NCBI RefSeq assembly: GCF_026250525.1
Contig: NZ_CP111050.1
Span: forward strand, 124,001 to 188,000
DNA from: Chondrinema litorale
GTDB lineage: Bacteria > Bacteroidota > Bacteroidia > Cytophagales > Flammeovirgaceae
Direction: 5' to 3'
DNA: 64,000 nucleotides
Every line of letters begins with the position of its first letter. The first letter of the stretch is position 1. This document shows, piece after piece, positions 46,264 to 55,820 of the stretch. The notes below the pieces were generated by a model, which ran no database searches, was not told the DNA's origin, and saw only the letters and a list, made by a program, of their open reading frames with translations. The translations under genes were made by a program, and so were the position numbers.

Positions 46264-47235
46264 TCAATCCCCTAAATACCAACCAGAGGACGCTGCAACT
46301 AGAAAATGTGCATTTCCTTTTAGCTCTGTTATGGGGATTTTTGCTGGCAAACCATTGTTCCATTTTATCCAGTTAGACGCGAAGTCTTTTTTATAAATTC
46401 CATCCCACTGACCTGCAAGTGTGTAATTGTTAGTGTGAACTAATTGGAAAGTATACATCCCTTTCGGAATACCAGCTTGATCGTTGTACCAAGTTTCGCC
46501 ATTATCCGTAGAGGCGTAAAGCTCATTATATGCCAAGGCAAACAGGGTTTTACCAGATGCACTTATATTATGAAATGAATGATCTAATGACATTCTCTGC
46601 CAGTTTTTTTGATTGATAGCTGATTTAAATCCACCCTTGTTGGTCGCAATAAATATTGTATTATTTAAAATTGTGATACCATTTACTTGCAAGAGTTTGT
46701 CGCCAAATTCTTTTTCCCAGTGGTTGGTAAATAGATTTAATGTAAACAGTCCACCATTAGTGCAAGCATATATTTTGTCTTCGATCTTAGCGATTTTACG
46801 GATAATGAGACTTTCTAAACCAAAGTTTGATTGTTGCCAATTTGCACCATTGTCTGTAGACATAAAAATTCCTGCTCCATTAGTACCAGTATAAATAAGT
46901 CCGTCTAAAATAAGCAAAGCATTAATGTCGAAATTTGAGGGAGTATTTAAGGTTTTGTTCCATTTCGAAGTAGTTGCATCATACAAAAACACACCATTTT
47001 TCTTTGTGGCAATTCCCAATGAATTACCAGATAGAGACAAGTCGGATAACATAGCATCTTCTGGAATGCCATTGCTTATATTTTGCCAACTCATCCCACT
47101 ATTATTTGAAAGATAAATTATGCCTTTAGAAATTTCTGGCTGATTATAATTATTGAAAGAAAAAATGGATTCTGTTAGTTGTTTGTGATTAACTATAAAC
47201 AGATTGAGCAAAAGAATTAGGATAGAGAGTTTCAT
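46264..47235 (-). CDS. Secreted beta-propeller with Asp-box (BNR) repeats
   Basis: A 323-residue exported protein with an N-terminal signal (ILILLLNLFIVN) and six or so blades containing Asp-box-like motifs: LSNNSGMSWQNI, STDNGANWQQSN and STDNGETWYNDQ. These match sialidase/VPS10-like propellers, but the catalytic residues of sialidases cannot be recognised, so a binding or scaffold role is as likely. It ends 99 bases upstream of cobB on the same strand. Confidence 0.75.
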   Translation of the reverse strand: MKLSILILLLNLFIVNHKQLTESIFSFNNYNQPEISKGIIYLSNNSGMSWQNISNGIPEDAMLSDLSLSGNSLGIATKKNGVFLYDATTSKWNKTLNTPSNFDINALLILDGLIYTGTNGAGIFMSTDNGANWQQSNFGLESLIIRKIAKIEDKIYACTNGGLFTLNLFTNHWEKEFGDKLLQVNGITILNNTIFIATNKGGFKSAINQKNWQRMSLDHSFHNISASGKTLFALAYNELYASTDNGETWYNDQAGIPKGMYTFQLVHTNNYTLAGQWDGIYKKDFASNWIKWNNGLPAKIPITELKGNAHFLVAASSGWYLGD

Positions 47236-47332
47236 CTAAAAAAGTAATTTTGTATTGACACTGTAAGGAATTTACAGACTTAATTTACAAAAATTTAGAA
47301 TGAATATCTCAGCTTTTAAATAAGGTTTTGCT

Positions 47333-47767
47333 CTAATCAGAACTTTCCGGAATAGGATGAATAAAATCTTTAATATTGTTAAGCTCTTGATTGCCTTTTT
47401 CAGACAGTCTATTTCCAAATAATAGCTTCTCAAATAAATATTGTTGTTTAAACAAAATGGTAAGTCTCCAACTATTATCAATCACTAGCTTTTTGAAGTA
47501 ATCAAAATGCTCAAGCAAATTTGCTAATTTAAATTTGTAAAGCTGAAGTGGGATTGGTTTGCCGATTTCGCCTTTAAAAGGCGCTACCAGAATAGATTGA
47601 TGTTTTTTGAGTTCAATAGAGTTGTTGAGATAAGTAAAACTTAAGTCTTTTATCTCAACAATTCTGTTTAAGTGAAGCTCAAACAAAGTTTTCCAAACTA
47701 AAGTATTTGAAGATGTTTTTCTATTTAGAAAAATCAACTTTTCTGCAATAGTTAATTCTTCAAACAT
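47333..47767 (-). CDS. Hypothetical protein
   Basis: A 144-residue protein, helical and rich in Leu/Lys/Phe, starting MFEELTIAEKLIFLNRK. This opening faintly recalls GPP34/GOLPH3-type proteins but the match is too weak to name. No signal or membrane segment. Probably the second gene of a pair with the DUF6985-like gene 18 bases upstream. Confidence 0.6.
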   Translation of the reverse strand: MFEELTIAEKLIFLNRKTSSNTLVWKTLFELHLNRIVEIKDLSFTYLNNSIELKKHQSILVAPFKGEIGKPIPLQLYKFKLANLLEHFDYFKKLVIDNSWRLTILFKQQYLFEKLLFGNRLSEKGNQELNNIKDFIHPIPESSD

Positions 47768-47785
47768 AATTAGTACTACTTAGCT

Positions 47786-48355
47786 TTAAGCTACCTCTTT
47801 TACTTTGTTATTCTTGATTTTTACGATAATTCCGTGTTCACCATCCCATCCACAGCGGAAATCAATATGTACCTCATCTTTTTCTGCCGGAATTACTATG
47901 GTATCAATTCGGAGGTTTCGCTTGATAAATTCCTCATCTGTGAAAGTAGTATTATGAAACAGTTCGATGGTCTTTTTTGCATAAGCATAATGCTTCCCTT
48001 CTGCATAAGCACCACCATTACCAAATGTATAATTTACCAGAGTACTTAAAATCTCTTGCTCTATACTATCTGAGTTCTTAATTAACTTTTGTAGCGCAGT
48101 TAAACTAACTTTTTCTTCGTCTGTATAAATCGTGATGTGTTCTGTACCTCTAAATGGCTTTTCGTAATATTCATAATTAGAATTTGGATCGTACCAAGCG
48201 CCTGGAGGGTTAAGTGGATCTTCAAAGTTTTCTGGATTGTATAATTCATAATACACATTCCAGTCTTTGCACATAAAATTGTCTATTTCTACTTGATTCT
48301 TTTTTGGTAATGATTCTTTTAGTGTGTCAAAAAAATCAGGGTCTGTTATTTTCAT
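47786..48355 (-). CDS. DUF6985-like protein
   Basis: A 189-residue cytoplasmic protein whose C-terminus, HIDFRCGWDGEHGIIVKIKN, fits the Cys-x-Trp-Asp-x-EHG pattern of DUF6985-type proteins. These are small conserved proteins, some found near polymorphic-toxin loci, but no toxin gene is visible here. The N-terminal half (YELYNPENFEDPLNPPGAWY) is distinctive but unassigned. It forms a pair with the gene at 47333. Confidence 0.6.
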   Translation of the reverse strand: MKITDPDFFDTLKESLPKKNQVEIDNFMCKDWNVYYELYNPENFEDPLNPPGAWYDPNSNYEYYEKPFRGTEHITIYTDEEKVSLTALQKLIKNSDSIEQEILSTLVNYTFGNGGAYAEGKHYAYAKKTIELFHNTTFTDEEFIKRNLRIDTIVIPAEKDEVHIDFRCGWDGEHGIIVKIKNNKVKEVA

Positions 48356-48478
48356 TGCTGGTTATCTTTAATTTCACAGCAAAATAAAGAAGAAAACAAC
48401 AAATATTTCTATTTCTTCAATGCTAAATTTATCTAGAAAATTACCCTGATTTTTCGAGATGTATGTTTGTTCTTTTTC

Positions 48479-48664
48479 TTAGTAGAAGACTTTTAGTTTA
48501 CTAAGCTTATAAACCGCCATAATGAGTAAGCCAATACCGGTTCCCATTAATAATCCATTAAAAAAATCTGGCATGTTTACATAATGACTTACAATTTGAT
48601 CGAAGGAGATTAACAAAACTCCTACAATAAGTAGTGTACTTGGTTTTTTGTTTTGCGTGTTCAT
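48479..48664 (-). CDS. Small two-helix membrane protein
   Basis: A 61-residue protein with two hydrophobic stretches (LLIVGVLLISF and GLLMGTGIGLLIMAVY) around a short polar loop. Function unknown. Codon usage and the clean ATG start support a real gene. Confidence 0.55.
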   Translation of the reverse strand: MNTQNKKPSTLLIVGVLLISFDQIVSHYVNMPDFFNGLLMGTGIGLLIMAVYKLSKLKVFY

Positions 48665-48864
48665 GGTAGTAAAATATAGTAATTGACTAATTGTATTTAA
48701 ATACGTTAGTTACAGATTTTATTAAATTATTACAAATCTGCTAATTTTCTTAGGAGTAATGTTATGAAAAGCATACAGAAAAATAGTGTGAATAGTGTTA
48801 ATTAGTAAATAACAGCATATACAACTTTAGCTATTTTTAATTAGAAAGTAATTTTGCTATTTTT

Positions 48865-49185
48865 TCACTCACAAATCTCACCAATCCATTTTTGGTCGAT
48901 TTTACCTATATCATCAATATGGAATACAGCACCTACTACACAGCCATTTGGGCCAGTAGAATCTAGCAAATACCTATAATCAAAGCCCATTTCTATAGGT
49001 TGTCCTAATATTTTCTTTACATAACTTGTATCTGGAGTTTTACCTATTAGATCAAGTACTTTGCTTAAACTATTATAGTCTTGATGCTGCTGAAAGTGTT
49101 GACCATATTGTTCAATTTCTGTCATTTTATTGCATCCTACCAAAAGCAAAAAAATGATTAGGCTATAAAAAATATTTTTTCTCAT
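48865..49185 (-). CDS. Small hypothetical lipoprotein
   Basis: A 106-residue protein with signal SLIIFLLLVGC (lipobox) and a short polar domain containing YGQHFQQHQDYNSLSKV and CVVGAVFHIDDIG. No family recognised. Confidence 0.6.
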   Translation of the reverse strand: MRKNIFYSLIIFLLLVGCNKMTEIEQYGQHFQQHQDYNSLSKVLDLIGKTPDTSYVKKILGQPIEMGFDYRYLLDSTGPNGCVVGAVFHIDDIGKIDQKWIGEICE

Positions 49186-49264
49186 AAAAACTAAGATACA
49201 TTAAATATCTATGCTAACAACCTGTACAAGTATATTATTTAAGTCTGGTTCATTAGCCGTTATA

Positions 49265-49975
49265 TTACTTTTTTAATGCACTTAAACACATAAAAGCTGG
49301 AAAAGTATTCAACTCTTCGTAATGTCTTGGGTCTGCTTTTTTAAAAGCTTCTACTGGTTTAGGTTCTAGAATTTTCTCGATTAAAAATCCATTATTTGTA
49401 AGCGGTGTTATACAATCATTTAAAGACCTTCTGTAACTATGCATTTCGATGGGTTTGCCAAAGCCCGACCATGTGCATTTTACTAGTTCTACATCAAAAT
49501 ACTTGGTAGACTTAAAGTAATTGTATTCAAAAAATGGATGTTCGATTGAAATTACCAAACGTCCATTTGGTTTTAAAACTCTATAAAACTCCTGCATTGT
49601 TTGGTCCCAATCTTCTAGGTAGTGCAAAGCCAAAGCACAAATTACCAGATCAAAAGATGCGTTTTCAAACATATCGAGTGGTTTTGACAAGTCGTGCACA
49701 AAGAAAGAATTAGGCGTATTATTCCTTTTTTTTGCAAGTAAAATCATTTTTGGGCTGAGATCAAAACCTGTGACATTTGCACCTTTTTTAATCAATTCTT
49801 CTGCGTATTTTCCCGGCCCACAAGCGGCATCGAGCACAGATTTGCCATGTATATCTCCGACTAAACTCAAAGTATTTGGGCGGTCGTAATAGGCATTGTG
49901 AGGTTTGGTATCTATTAATGCATTATAACTTTCTGCCAACTCTTCGTAAGCTTTTTTAATTTTTTCTTTGCTCAT
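49265..49975 (-). CDS. Class I SAM-dependent methyltransferase
   Basis: A 236-residue UbiE/Methyltransf_11-type enzyme. Motif I is VLDAACGPGKYAEEL, the acidic post-motif-I residue is in VTGFDLSPKMI, motif II/III DLVICALALHYLEDW, and LKPNGRLVISIEHPFF follows. Substrate unknown. Its start overlaps the stop of the upstream DUF4386-like gene by 4 bases, so the two are translationally coupled, together with the Crp-type regulator further upstream. Confidence 0.9.
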   Translation of the reverse strand: MSKEKIKKAYEELAESYNALIDTKPHNAYYDRPNTLSLVGDIHGKSVLDAACGPGKYAEELIKKGANVTGFDLSPKMILLAKKRNNTPNSFFVHDLSKPLDMFENASFDLVICALALHYLEDWDQTMQEFYRVLKPNGRLVISIEHPFFEYNYFKSTKYFDVELVKCTWSGFGKPIEMHSYRRSLNDCITPLTNNGFLIEKILEPKPVEAFKKADPRHYEELNTFPAFMCLSALKK

Positions 49976-50610
49976 ATTCCTTTAGATTTTGTAAGTAAGT
50001 ATCCAGTTGCTAAAAACCAACTTGCAATGCTGAAAATGAAAATGCTGAATCCGAAAACACTTGTAAAAACAAAACTAGTTGCCAAACCAATTAAAGTGAG
50101 TAAAATGAGCAAAAGACCATAAATACCAATCCATTTAGGCATTTTATTTTGCAACATAATGATGATAGAATAAAGTAATATTGCCAAACAGCAAGCACTA
50201 ATAAAAACATAATCTAAGGATTTATTAAAGCTGAATCCAAATTTGATAATTGCCTTTAACAAGTTTTCATTTGCTTCGATATTCTCTGCATATTGGTTTA
50301 AAAAATATGGGATGGTTAATCCATTTATAATGGCTGCAAACATGGCAGCTATTAAACCTAAAAGCATAATTAGAAAGGCTAGAGTCGAGGCCTTACTTTT
50401 ATCAAGTAAATATTGAGATAAACCATAAAACCCAAATGCTAACATTGGTATACTAAAAATGCCTATTGCATGAGAGATCATCGCTATGTTTGTAATTTGG
50501 ATGATATGATGCAAGCTTCCACCAGTTGGATGCAATACCATAGTTGTGATAATTAAGATAGCTCCTGTAATGAGAGAAATACCTGCATTTCTGTAAAATT
50601 GATTTTCCAT
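49972..50610 (-). CDS. Six-helix membrane protein, DUF4386-like
   Basis: A 212-residue integral membrane protein with about six hydrophobic segments (ISLITGAILIITTMVL, IGIFSIPMLAFGFYGLSQYL and others). The layout fits DUF4386-type proteins, of unknown function. It sits between a Crp-family regulator and a methyltransferase and overlaps the latter, suggesting a small regulated operon. Confidence 0.7.
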   Translation of the reverse strand: MENQFYRNAGISLITGAILIITTMVLHPTGGSLHHIIQITNIAMISHAIGIFSIPMLAFGFYGLSQYLLDKSKASTLAFLIMLLGLIAAMFAAIINGLTIPYFLNQYAENIEANENLLKAIIKFGFSFNKSLDYVFISACCLAILLYSIIIMLQNKMPKWIGIYGLLLILLTLIGLATSFVFTSVFGFSIFIFSIASWFLATGYLLTKSKGI

Positions 50611-50683
50611 TTAGATTATTTTTAGAAAATCAAATATCTGAAGCAGCATTGGAAACAGACGTTGATCGAAATCAATAAATGTA

Positions 50684-51253
50684 TTAGGATTTTGAAAACC
50701 TATTTCTTACGCGGCTCAAAGTTTCGGGTGTAATTTTTAAATAAGCTGCGATTAACCTTTGTGGGAATTTTTGAAGTAGTGCAGGTTTATTATCGAGTAT
50801 GTATTGGTATTTTTCATCAGGAGAGTAGTTTTTATCAAAAAATTCAACCCTAGAAGTGGCTTCGTCTAGGAGCTTACCAAGCTGTAAAAATACCTGAGAA
50901 ATTCCAATTAACTTATGAATTGAATCTATGGAAAGAGAATAAATAGTGCTCTCTTCATAAGCTTTAATCGTGTACTCAGAAGGTTTTCGGGAAGAAAAAC
51001 TTTTGTGATTGATCACCCAATCTTTTGGGATGTTCACATCAAAAACATGAGTATAAATATCTGAATCTATATCATAATGAACTATAGCTCCCGCTTCCAA
51101 AAATGAAAAAGTGGAACAAACTTCTCCTTTTTCAAGTAGTATTTCGTCTTTTTTCAATTTGCGAAATACAAGTTCATCTTGAAGCATCAATAAATCCTTC
51201 TCTGGGTATCTGCCATTATGCTTTAGATATTGTATAACAGGATTTTCTTCCAT
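50684..51253 (-). CDS. Crp/Fnr-family transcriptional regulator
   Basis: A 189-residue regulator: an N-terminal cyclic-nucleotide-binding-like beta-roll (KKDEILLEKGEVCSTFSFLE), a dimerisation helix and a C-terminal helix-turn-helix, FPQRLIAAYLKITPETLSRV, in the short form common in Bacteroidota. The start at ATG 51253 (MEENPVIQYL) is used; upstream ATG 51265 and TTG 51268 are possible. It likely controls the two following genes. Confidence 0.9.
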   Translation of the reverse strand: MEENPVIQYLKHNGRYPEKDLLMLQDELVFRKLKKDEILLEKGEVCSTFSFLEAGAIVHYDIDSDIYTHVFDVNIPKDWVINHKSFSSRKPSEYTIKAYEESTIYSLSIDSIHKLIGISQVFLQLGKLLDEATSRVEFFDKNYSPDEKYQYILDNKPALLQKFPQRLIAAYLKITPETLSRVRNRFSKS

Positions 51254-51326
51254 ATTAAAATACATCAAAACCTAAAGCTAACAATTTAAGGCAAATATCA
51301 GATTTAAAGAGGTTATGCTAATTAAT

Positions 51327-52577
51327 TTATGAAGTTACCTCTTGAGAAACTTTCTCTCTTTTCTTAGGTTTAAAGCTTTTTCTGGCAGATTGAGTTTGTC
51401 TTTGAGCTTGATTAGAGCTTGTATCTTTTGCTGCTTTTTTCTTTTTTCTTCTACCATACCAGATGTAAAAACCGGTTATTGGTAAACTAGCAACAATTAA
51501 GCTCGCGAAAAAGGCTAACAGTTTTCCTGCAAAACCAAGTATAGCGCCGGTATGTATATCGTAATTCATTCTGAATACTTTATCAGCATTATCCAATGCT
51601 GCTTGTCTTCCATATATATGATCTACAGGAATTTCTTCTAAAGTATACTGGTCGAAGTAACGGTAATCTACTTGCCAAAAAGTGCTTGCGTCTGGGTTAG
51701 CATTGGCCGCAATTGGTCCTGTTTTAGTTTCGGCAACATGTACCTCAATAGATTCTGCATTTGGGTATTCATCGAGCATTTTATGCCAGATTTTATCAAT
51801 AGGTGGTAAGTCAGTATTAGCAGTTAAAGTAGCAATGTTTGTGGTATCTGATTGAGGTTCTAGATACATGGTTGATTTCTCACCTCCTAAAGCTAGATAA
51901 GCACCTTGGGCAAACCATTGGAATCCCCAAACTAGTCCGGTTAAAGCCAATATTAATGCAATGAAATAAGAGTAAAAACCGAGTACATTATGTATATCGT
52001 AGTTTTTTCTTCTCCACCTTGCACTCCATTTTATACTGAATCGCTGTTTTGCAGCAGCTTTGTTTTTAGGCCACCAAAGTACAATACCTGTAATGAGCAT
52101 TACTACAAAAACTAGTGTAGCATAAGCAACAACTGGTTGCCCAATTTCTGGTGGTAGCCAAAGGTAAAAGTGACCATCAAGAATAAACTGAAAGAAATCT
52201 TCTTCCATGTTTTTTACTTTAAGCACTTCTCCAGTATATGGATTGGCAAAAACGTAGAAGTAATGATAGTTAGGAGCAAAATCGAAATAGATAATTTCAA
52301 CTGCTTTATCAGCTCCCGGATAATTGATACCATGTAGGTGTTTACCTGGAAGAGTTTCGTGAGCTACTTTTTCAAAATAAGATGGAGGTAAAGCAGCTTT
52401 GTTTTCTACTTCAACTGATCTATATGGCTCAGTAAGGTCTCTCAATTCGGCTTGAAAAGCATAAAAACAACCAGTAATAGCAATTATGAAAACAATAATT
52501 CCGGAAATTAAGCCCAACCATAAGTGGACAAAACCCATAATGCTCTTAAACTTTCTGTTGTTCTTTTTGCTGCTCAT
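51327..52577 (-). CDS. PepSY-associated TM-helix protein (iron-linked reductase type)
   Basis: A 416-residue inner-membrane protein of the PepSY_TM family with four membrane helices (VHLWLGLISGIIVFIIAITGCFYAF with core LISGIIVFIIAITGCFYAF, VAYATLVFVVMLITGIVLWW, YSYFIALILALTGLVWGF and the C-terminal SLIVASLPITGFYIWYG) and PepSY-type periplasmic domains (PYTGEVLKVKNMEE). Relatives include siderophore-reducing proteins found with TonB receptors. A basic tail of ~45 residues (RRKKKKAAK ... KPKKREK) is cytoplasmic. A Fur-like palindrome sits just upstream of the start codon. Confidence 0.88.
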   Translation of the reverse strand: MSSKKNNRKFKSIMGFVHLWLGLISGIIVFIIAITGCFYAFQAELRDLTEPYRSVEVENKAALPPSYFEKVAHETLPGKHLHGINYPGADKAVEIIYFDFAPNYHYFYVFANPYTGEVLKVKNMEEDFFQFILDGHFYLWLPPEIGQPVVAYATLVFVVMLITGIVLWWPKNKAAAKQRFSIKWSARWRRKNYDIHNVLGFYSYFIALILALTGLVWGFQWFAQGAYLALGGEKSTMYLEPQSDTTNIATLTANTDLPPIDKIWHKMLDEYPNAESIEVHVAETKTGPIAANANPDASTFWQVDYRYFDQYTLEEIPVDHIYGRQAALDNADKVFRMNYDIHTGAILGFAGKLLAFFASLIVASLPITGFYIWYGRRKKKKAAKDTSSNQAQRQTQSARKSFKPKKREKVSQEVTS

Positions 52578-52588
52578 CTATGCTATAT

Positions 52589-52611
52589 TTATTTAGACTC
52601 AATATAAATAA
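52589..52611 (-). promoter_or_regulatory. Candidate Fur-like operator of the PepSY gene
   Basis: TTATTTA - 9 bases - TAAATAA, a perfect 7-bp inverted repeat centred 23 bases upstream of the PepSY ATG at 52577. The AT-rich palindrome resembles iron-responsive Fur boxes, and genes of this family are commonly iron-repressed. The match to a Bacteroidota Fur consensus is from memory. Confidence 0.45.
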
Positions 52612-52754
52612 AGTTCTAAAACTAAGCTAGACTCGCTATAAAAACAATAGTTTTGACCAAAATTTAATGACGTAAAAGATTTACGATTAATATAAGGAGT
52701 AGGGCTAAAGAAAAAAGCCCACAATATGCATGCGGACTTAATAGAGGAATGTTC

Positions 52755-54941
52755 TTAAGGCTTTTTCAGCAATTCTTGATTTAATGGCAATTCTCTAATT
52801 CTAATTCCTGTTGCTTTGTGTATAGCATTAACAATGGCGGCAGTTGCTGGCCCTTGTGCAGCTTCACCAGCACCTAATGGTGGTTGATCTACTCTATCAA
52901 TCACTTCAACTTCTGTTTCTGGGGCATCATTATATCTGAAAATAGGGTAGCTAGCCCAATCTATGCTTGTAATATGGTTTTCATCAAAAGTTACAGCTTC
53001 TTTTAAAGCCCAACTTGCAGATTGAATCATTCCACCTTCGGTCTGGTTTTTTAAGCCATCTGGATTAATTGTTTCCCCCGAATCGATAACAGCCCACATT
53101 TTCTTCACTTTTACTGCTCCCTTTTTTCTATCTACGAAAACATGCGCAGCAACACCACAGTAAGAGGCTGAGTTTTTATATCTGGAAAAAGCAAAACCCA
53201 AACCTTCGTTTTCTGCTGATTTTACATTTCGTATATTGGTTTTTAGTTTTTGCAAACAATACAAGGCACGAGCATCTTTTAGATGCATGGTTCTAAAATC
53301 TATGGGTTCTATATTCGCTTTTTCGGCCAGCTCATCTATAAAAGATTCTATGGCAAAAATATTAGCGTAAGCACCTAGTCCTCTTAGAGCAGACCTTCTT
53401 AATGGACCTGTAAAAATGTGCGATTGTAATTGCATATTAGCTATCTCGTAATAGGGTTCAGCGTTTCTTGTAGCTCCACCTCTAAAACCAGAAGCAGGTC
53501 TTTTATAGCCTTTGTCCATATAGCGAGCAGGTAAAAGGTTTTCGGCATTTCTACCCGGTCTGGTACTATGTCCATCAGACCAAAGATCGTATTTCCAACC
53601 TTGTATTTTACCGTTTTCATCTAAGCCCGCTTCTAACTCCATTAACATGGCTGTACCATAAGGTTCCCAACTGTTTTCTTCTTCACGCATCCATTGCAAA
53701 CGAATATGTTTGTCCGGGTAATTCTTAGCAAGAATGGCAGCTTCTGCTGCTACATCATCGGCAGCATTATGACCATAGCAACCAGAACCGGGTACTCCTT
53801 GAATGTGGATTTTATCTTCGGCTAATTCCAATAAGCTAGATAAAGTACTTCTGAGCGGATAAACTCCTTGGCTATGTGTCCAGATGTTTAACTTACCCTC
53901 TTTAAACAAAGCTATTGCACAAGAAGGACCATTTGCAGCGTGCATAATATATGGTTTAAAGTAGCTCGCTTTATGCTGTATTTTGGTTTGCTGAATAGAA
54001 GTTTCCCAATCTCCAGATGCTTTATCTGTTTCAGTATCTGCAGGTAGTGATTGTATCAATTCTTTGAGTGGAGTATTAGCCGGAAGAGTTTCTGGATTCT
54101 CCCATTGAGCATTTTTTTTGATCGTCTTAGCCAGTTTTATTGTCTGAAATTCTTCTTCTGCAATTACGCCAAGAAAGCTACCTACTTTCACTAACTTTTT
54201 AAATCCTTCTTCCTTATTCAAAAGGTTTTCATCAACAGAAACTAGTTTAGAAGTATAAGTTATTGGTCTGATAATGCGTGCATGTACCATTCCATCAAAG
54301 CGTAAATCATGGATAAAATGTAGCTTGGCTTGTACAATGTCGGCAATGTCTTTTCTGGAAATGGGTTTACCAACTACTTTTCTTTCTGTTTTTGCAAATA
54401 TGGTTTTAGGCTCGCCAACTTTTTCTGTTAATTGTTTGCCCTTTAATAATTCATAAAGGCTAATTTGTTTATGCCCACCACTTATTGTCGCATCTTTTAA
54501 AGTAAGCGCATTTTGATCTACCTCTAGTTCTTTAGATGCTAATTCTATTAATTTTTCTCTGGTGCAAGCAGCTGCATTTCTCACAGACATGGCACTAGTT
54601 TCAATCGATCGGCTACCTGCTGTGTAACCTTCATTTGGAGTAATATCAGTTTCTGCCACATGTATTTCTATCAAACTCATGTCTGTGTTTAATTCTTCGG
54701 CAGCAACTTGCATAATCGCAGTTTTTACACCTTGGCCAAGTTCCATTTTACCTGTCAGAATTTTTACTTTACCATTTTCAAGTACTTGTAGCCAAGCATT
54801 AACTCGGCTATCATCTACAGCATTGCTACTAATTGGAGCATCACTTCTTTGTATACAGCTACTTCCAAACATGGTAAAACCAATGCTGAGAAAACCTGCC
54901 GATTTTATAAAAGTTCTTCTTGATGTTTTAAGGTTTTGCAT
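52755..54941 (-). CDS. Molybdopterin-binding subunit of xanthine-dehydrogenase family (IorB type)
   Basis: A 728-residue large subunit of a periplasmic molybdenum hydroxylase, like isoquinoline 1-oxidoreductase or aldehyde dehydrogenase. The N-terminus has a Tat signal, SRRTFIKSAGFLSIG. The tandem molybdopterin domains contain GKMELGQGVKTAIMQVAAEE, GVPGSGCYGHNAADDVAAEA, and near the C-terminus the catalytic-Glu segment PPLGAGEAAQGPATAAIVNA. The ATG at 54941 is preferred over TTG at 54953. The small FeS subunit lies 18 bases upstream. Substrate unknown. Confidence 0.9.
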   Translation of the reverse strand: MQNLKTSRRTFIKSAGFLSIGFTMFGSSCIQRSDAPISSNAVDDSRVNAWLQVLENGKVKILTGKMELGQGVKTAIMQVAAEELNTDMSLIEIHVAETDITPNEGYTAGSRSIETSAMSVRNAAACTREKLIELASKELEVDQNALTLKDATISGGHKQISLYELLKGKQLTEKVGEPKTIFAKTERKVVGKPISRKDIADIVQAKLHFIHDLRFDGMVHARIIRPITYTSKLVSVDENLLNKEEGFKKLVKVGSFLGVIAEEEFQTIKLAKTIKKNAQWENPETLPANTPLKELIQSLPADTETDKASGDWETSIQQTKIQHKASYFKPYIMHAANGPSCAIALFKEGKLNIWTHSQGVYPLRSTLSSLLELAEDKIHIQGVPGSGCYGHNAADDVAAEAAILAKNYPDKHIRLQWMREEENSWEPYGTAMLMELEAGLDENGKIQGWKYDLWSDGHSTRPGRNAENLLPARYMDKGYKRPASGFRGGATRNAEPYYEIANMQLQSHIFTGPLRRSALRGLGAYANIFAIESFIDELAEKANIEPIDFRTMHLKDARALYCLQKLKTNIRNVKSAENEGLGFAFSRYKNSASYCGVAAHVFVDRKKGAVKVKKMWAVIDSGETINPDGLKNQTEGGMIQSASWALKEAVTFDENHITSIDWASYPIFRYNDAPETEVEVIDRVDQPPLGAGEAAQGPATAAIVNAIHKATGIRIRELPLNQELLKKP

Positions 54942-54959
54942 AGATATTATCAATTATGG

Positions 54960-55430
54960 TTAAAGTGCAGCGGCTTTTTTTACAGCTCTAATTACTCGTG
55001 AATGCACACCACATCGGCATATATTGCTTTGTAACTTATTTCTGATTTCTTCATCTGTTGGATTGGCATTTTCTTCTAAAAGAGATACAGAGGCGATGAT
55101 CATCCCATTTGTACAATAGCCACATTGAGCGGCTTGTTCATCAATAAAAGATTGTTGAACAGGGTGTAAATGGCCGGCTTCATCTGCCAGACCTTCTAAG
55201 GTGACTATTTCTGCGTTATTTGCTGCACTTATAGGTATTTGGCAAGAGGGAATAGACTTTCCATTGAATAGCACTATACAAGCTCCACATTGGCCAAGTC
55301 CGCAGCCAAACTTAGGGCCATTTAGTGTCAAATTATTTCTTAAAACATAGAGTAAGGGTGTGTCTGGTTCAGTGTCAATAGTCTGTTCCAGTCCATTCAC
55401 TTTCATCTTAATGGCTTCTTTCATGTTCAT
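54960..55430 (-). CDS. (2Fe-2S)-binding subunit of the molybdenum hydroxylase (IorA type)
   Basis: A 156-residue two-cluster ferredoxin-like protein. Cluster 1 (plant-type) is CGLGQCGACIVLFNG. Cluster 2 is CGYCTNGM plus CRCGVHSRV. It passes electrons from the molybdenum centre in the large subunit. Its stop lies 18 bases upstream of the large-subunit start, so the pair is an operon. No cytochrome c or FAD subunit follows. Confidence 0.93.
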   Translation of the reverse strand: MNMKEAIKMKVNGLEQTIDTEPDTPLLYVLRNNLTLNGPKFGCGLGQCGACIVLFNGKSIPSCQIPISAANNAEIVTLEGLADEAGHLHPVQQSFIDEQAAQCGYCTNGMIIASVSLLEENANPTDEEIRNKLQSNICRCGVHSRVIRAVKKAAAL

Positions 55431-55820
55431 GAGTTTCAGTTATTGATTCTAAAAGCAATATTACGCTTAAATATATGTGCTTTTCTATTTAATGTTAGTA
55501 TCTAAAATTACTGATAATCAAATTTTTATGTAAATTTTGTCAAGTGTTAATTTAATTAAAAAAATCATATATTTCATAAGTAGGTTACTACAAGATATGT
55601 TAGGTAATTAAATTAAAAAATATCGAATTCCATCTAAAAAGGAAATCTTTAACTTAAACATAACAAAGTATATATCTGTTTTTTATACAATTTGTTTCTT
55701 ATTTGAATCCTAAATTGAATTGTACAAAAAATAGGGTTTAGCTATAGTGGCTTAAATTGTATATTCTTTATAATAAACTTACTTCATACGCTTTTTAAAT
55801 TTAATCAAAAAGGTGCAGAT
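55431..55820. other. 390-bp divergent intergenic region
   Basis: AT-rich sequence between the FeS subunit (minus) and the hybrid kinase (plus). No TAnnTTTG element, repeat or ORF was recognised on either strand. Confidence 0.5.

Noticed and set aside
46175..46363. 62-codon ORF overlapping the end of the Asp-box propeller
   Set aside because: It is in another frame over the propeller 3' end and has no start context or conserved pattern.
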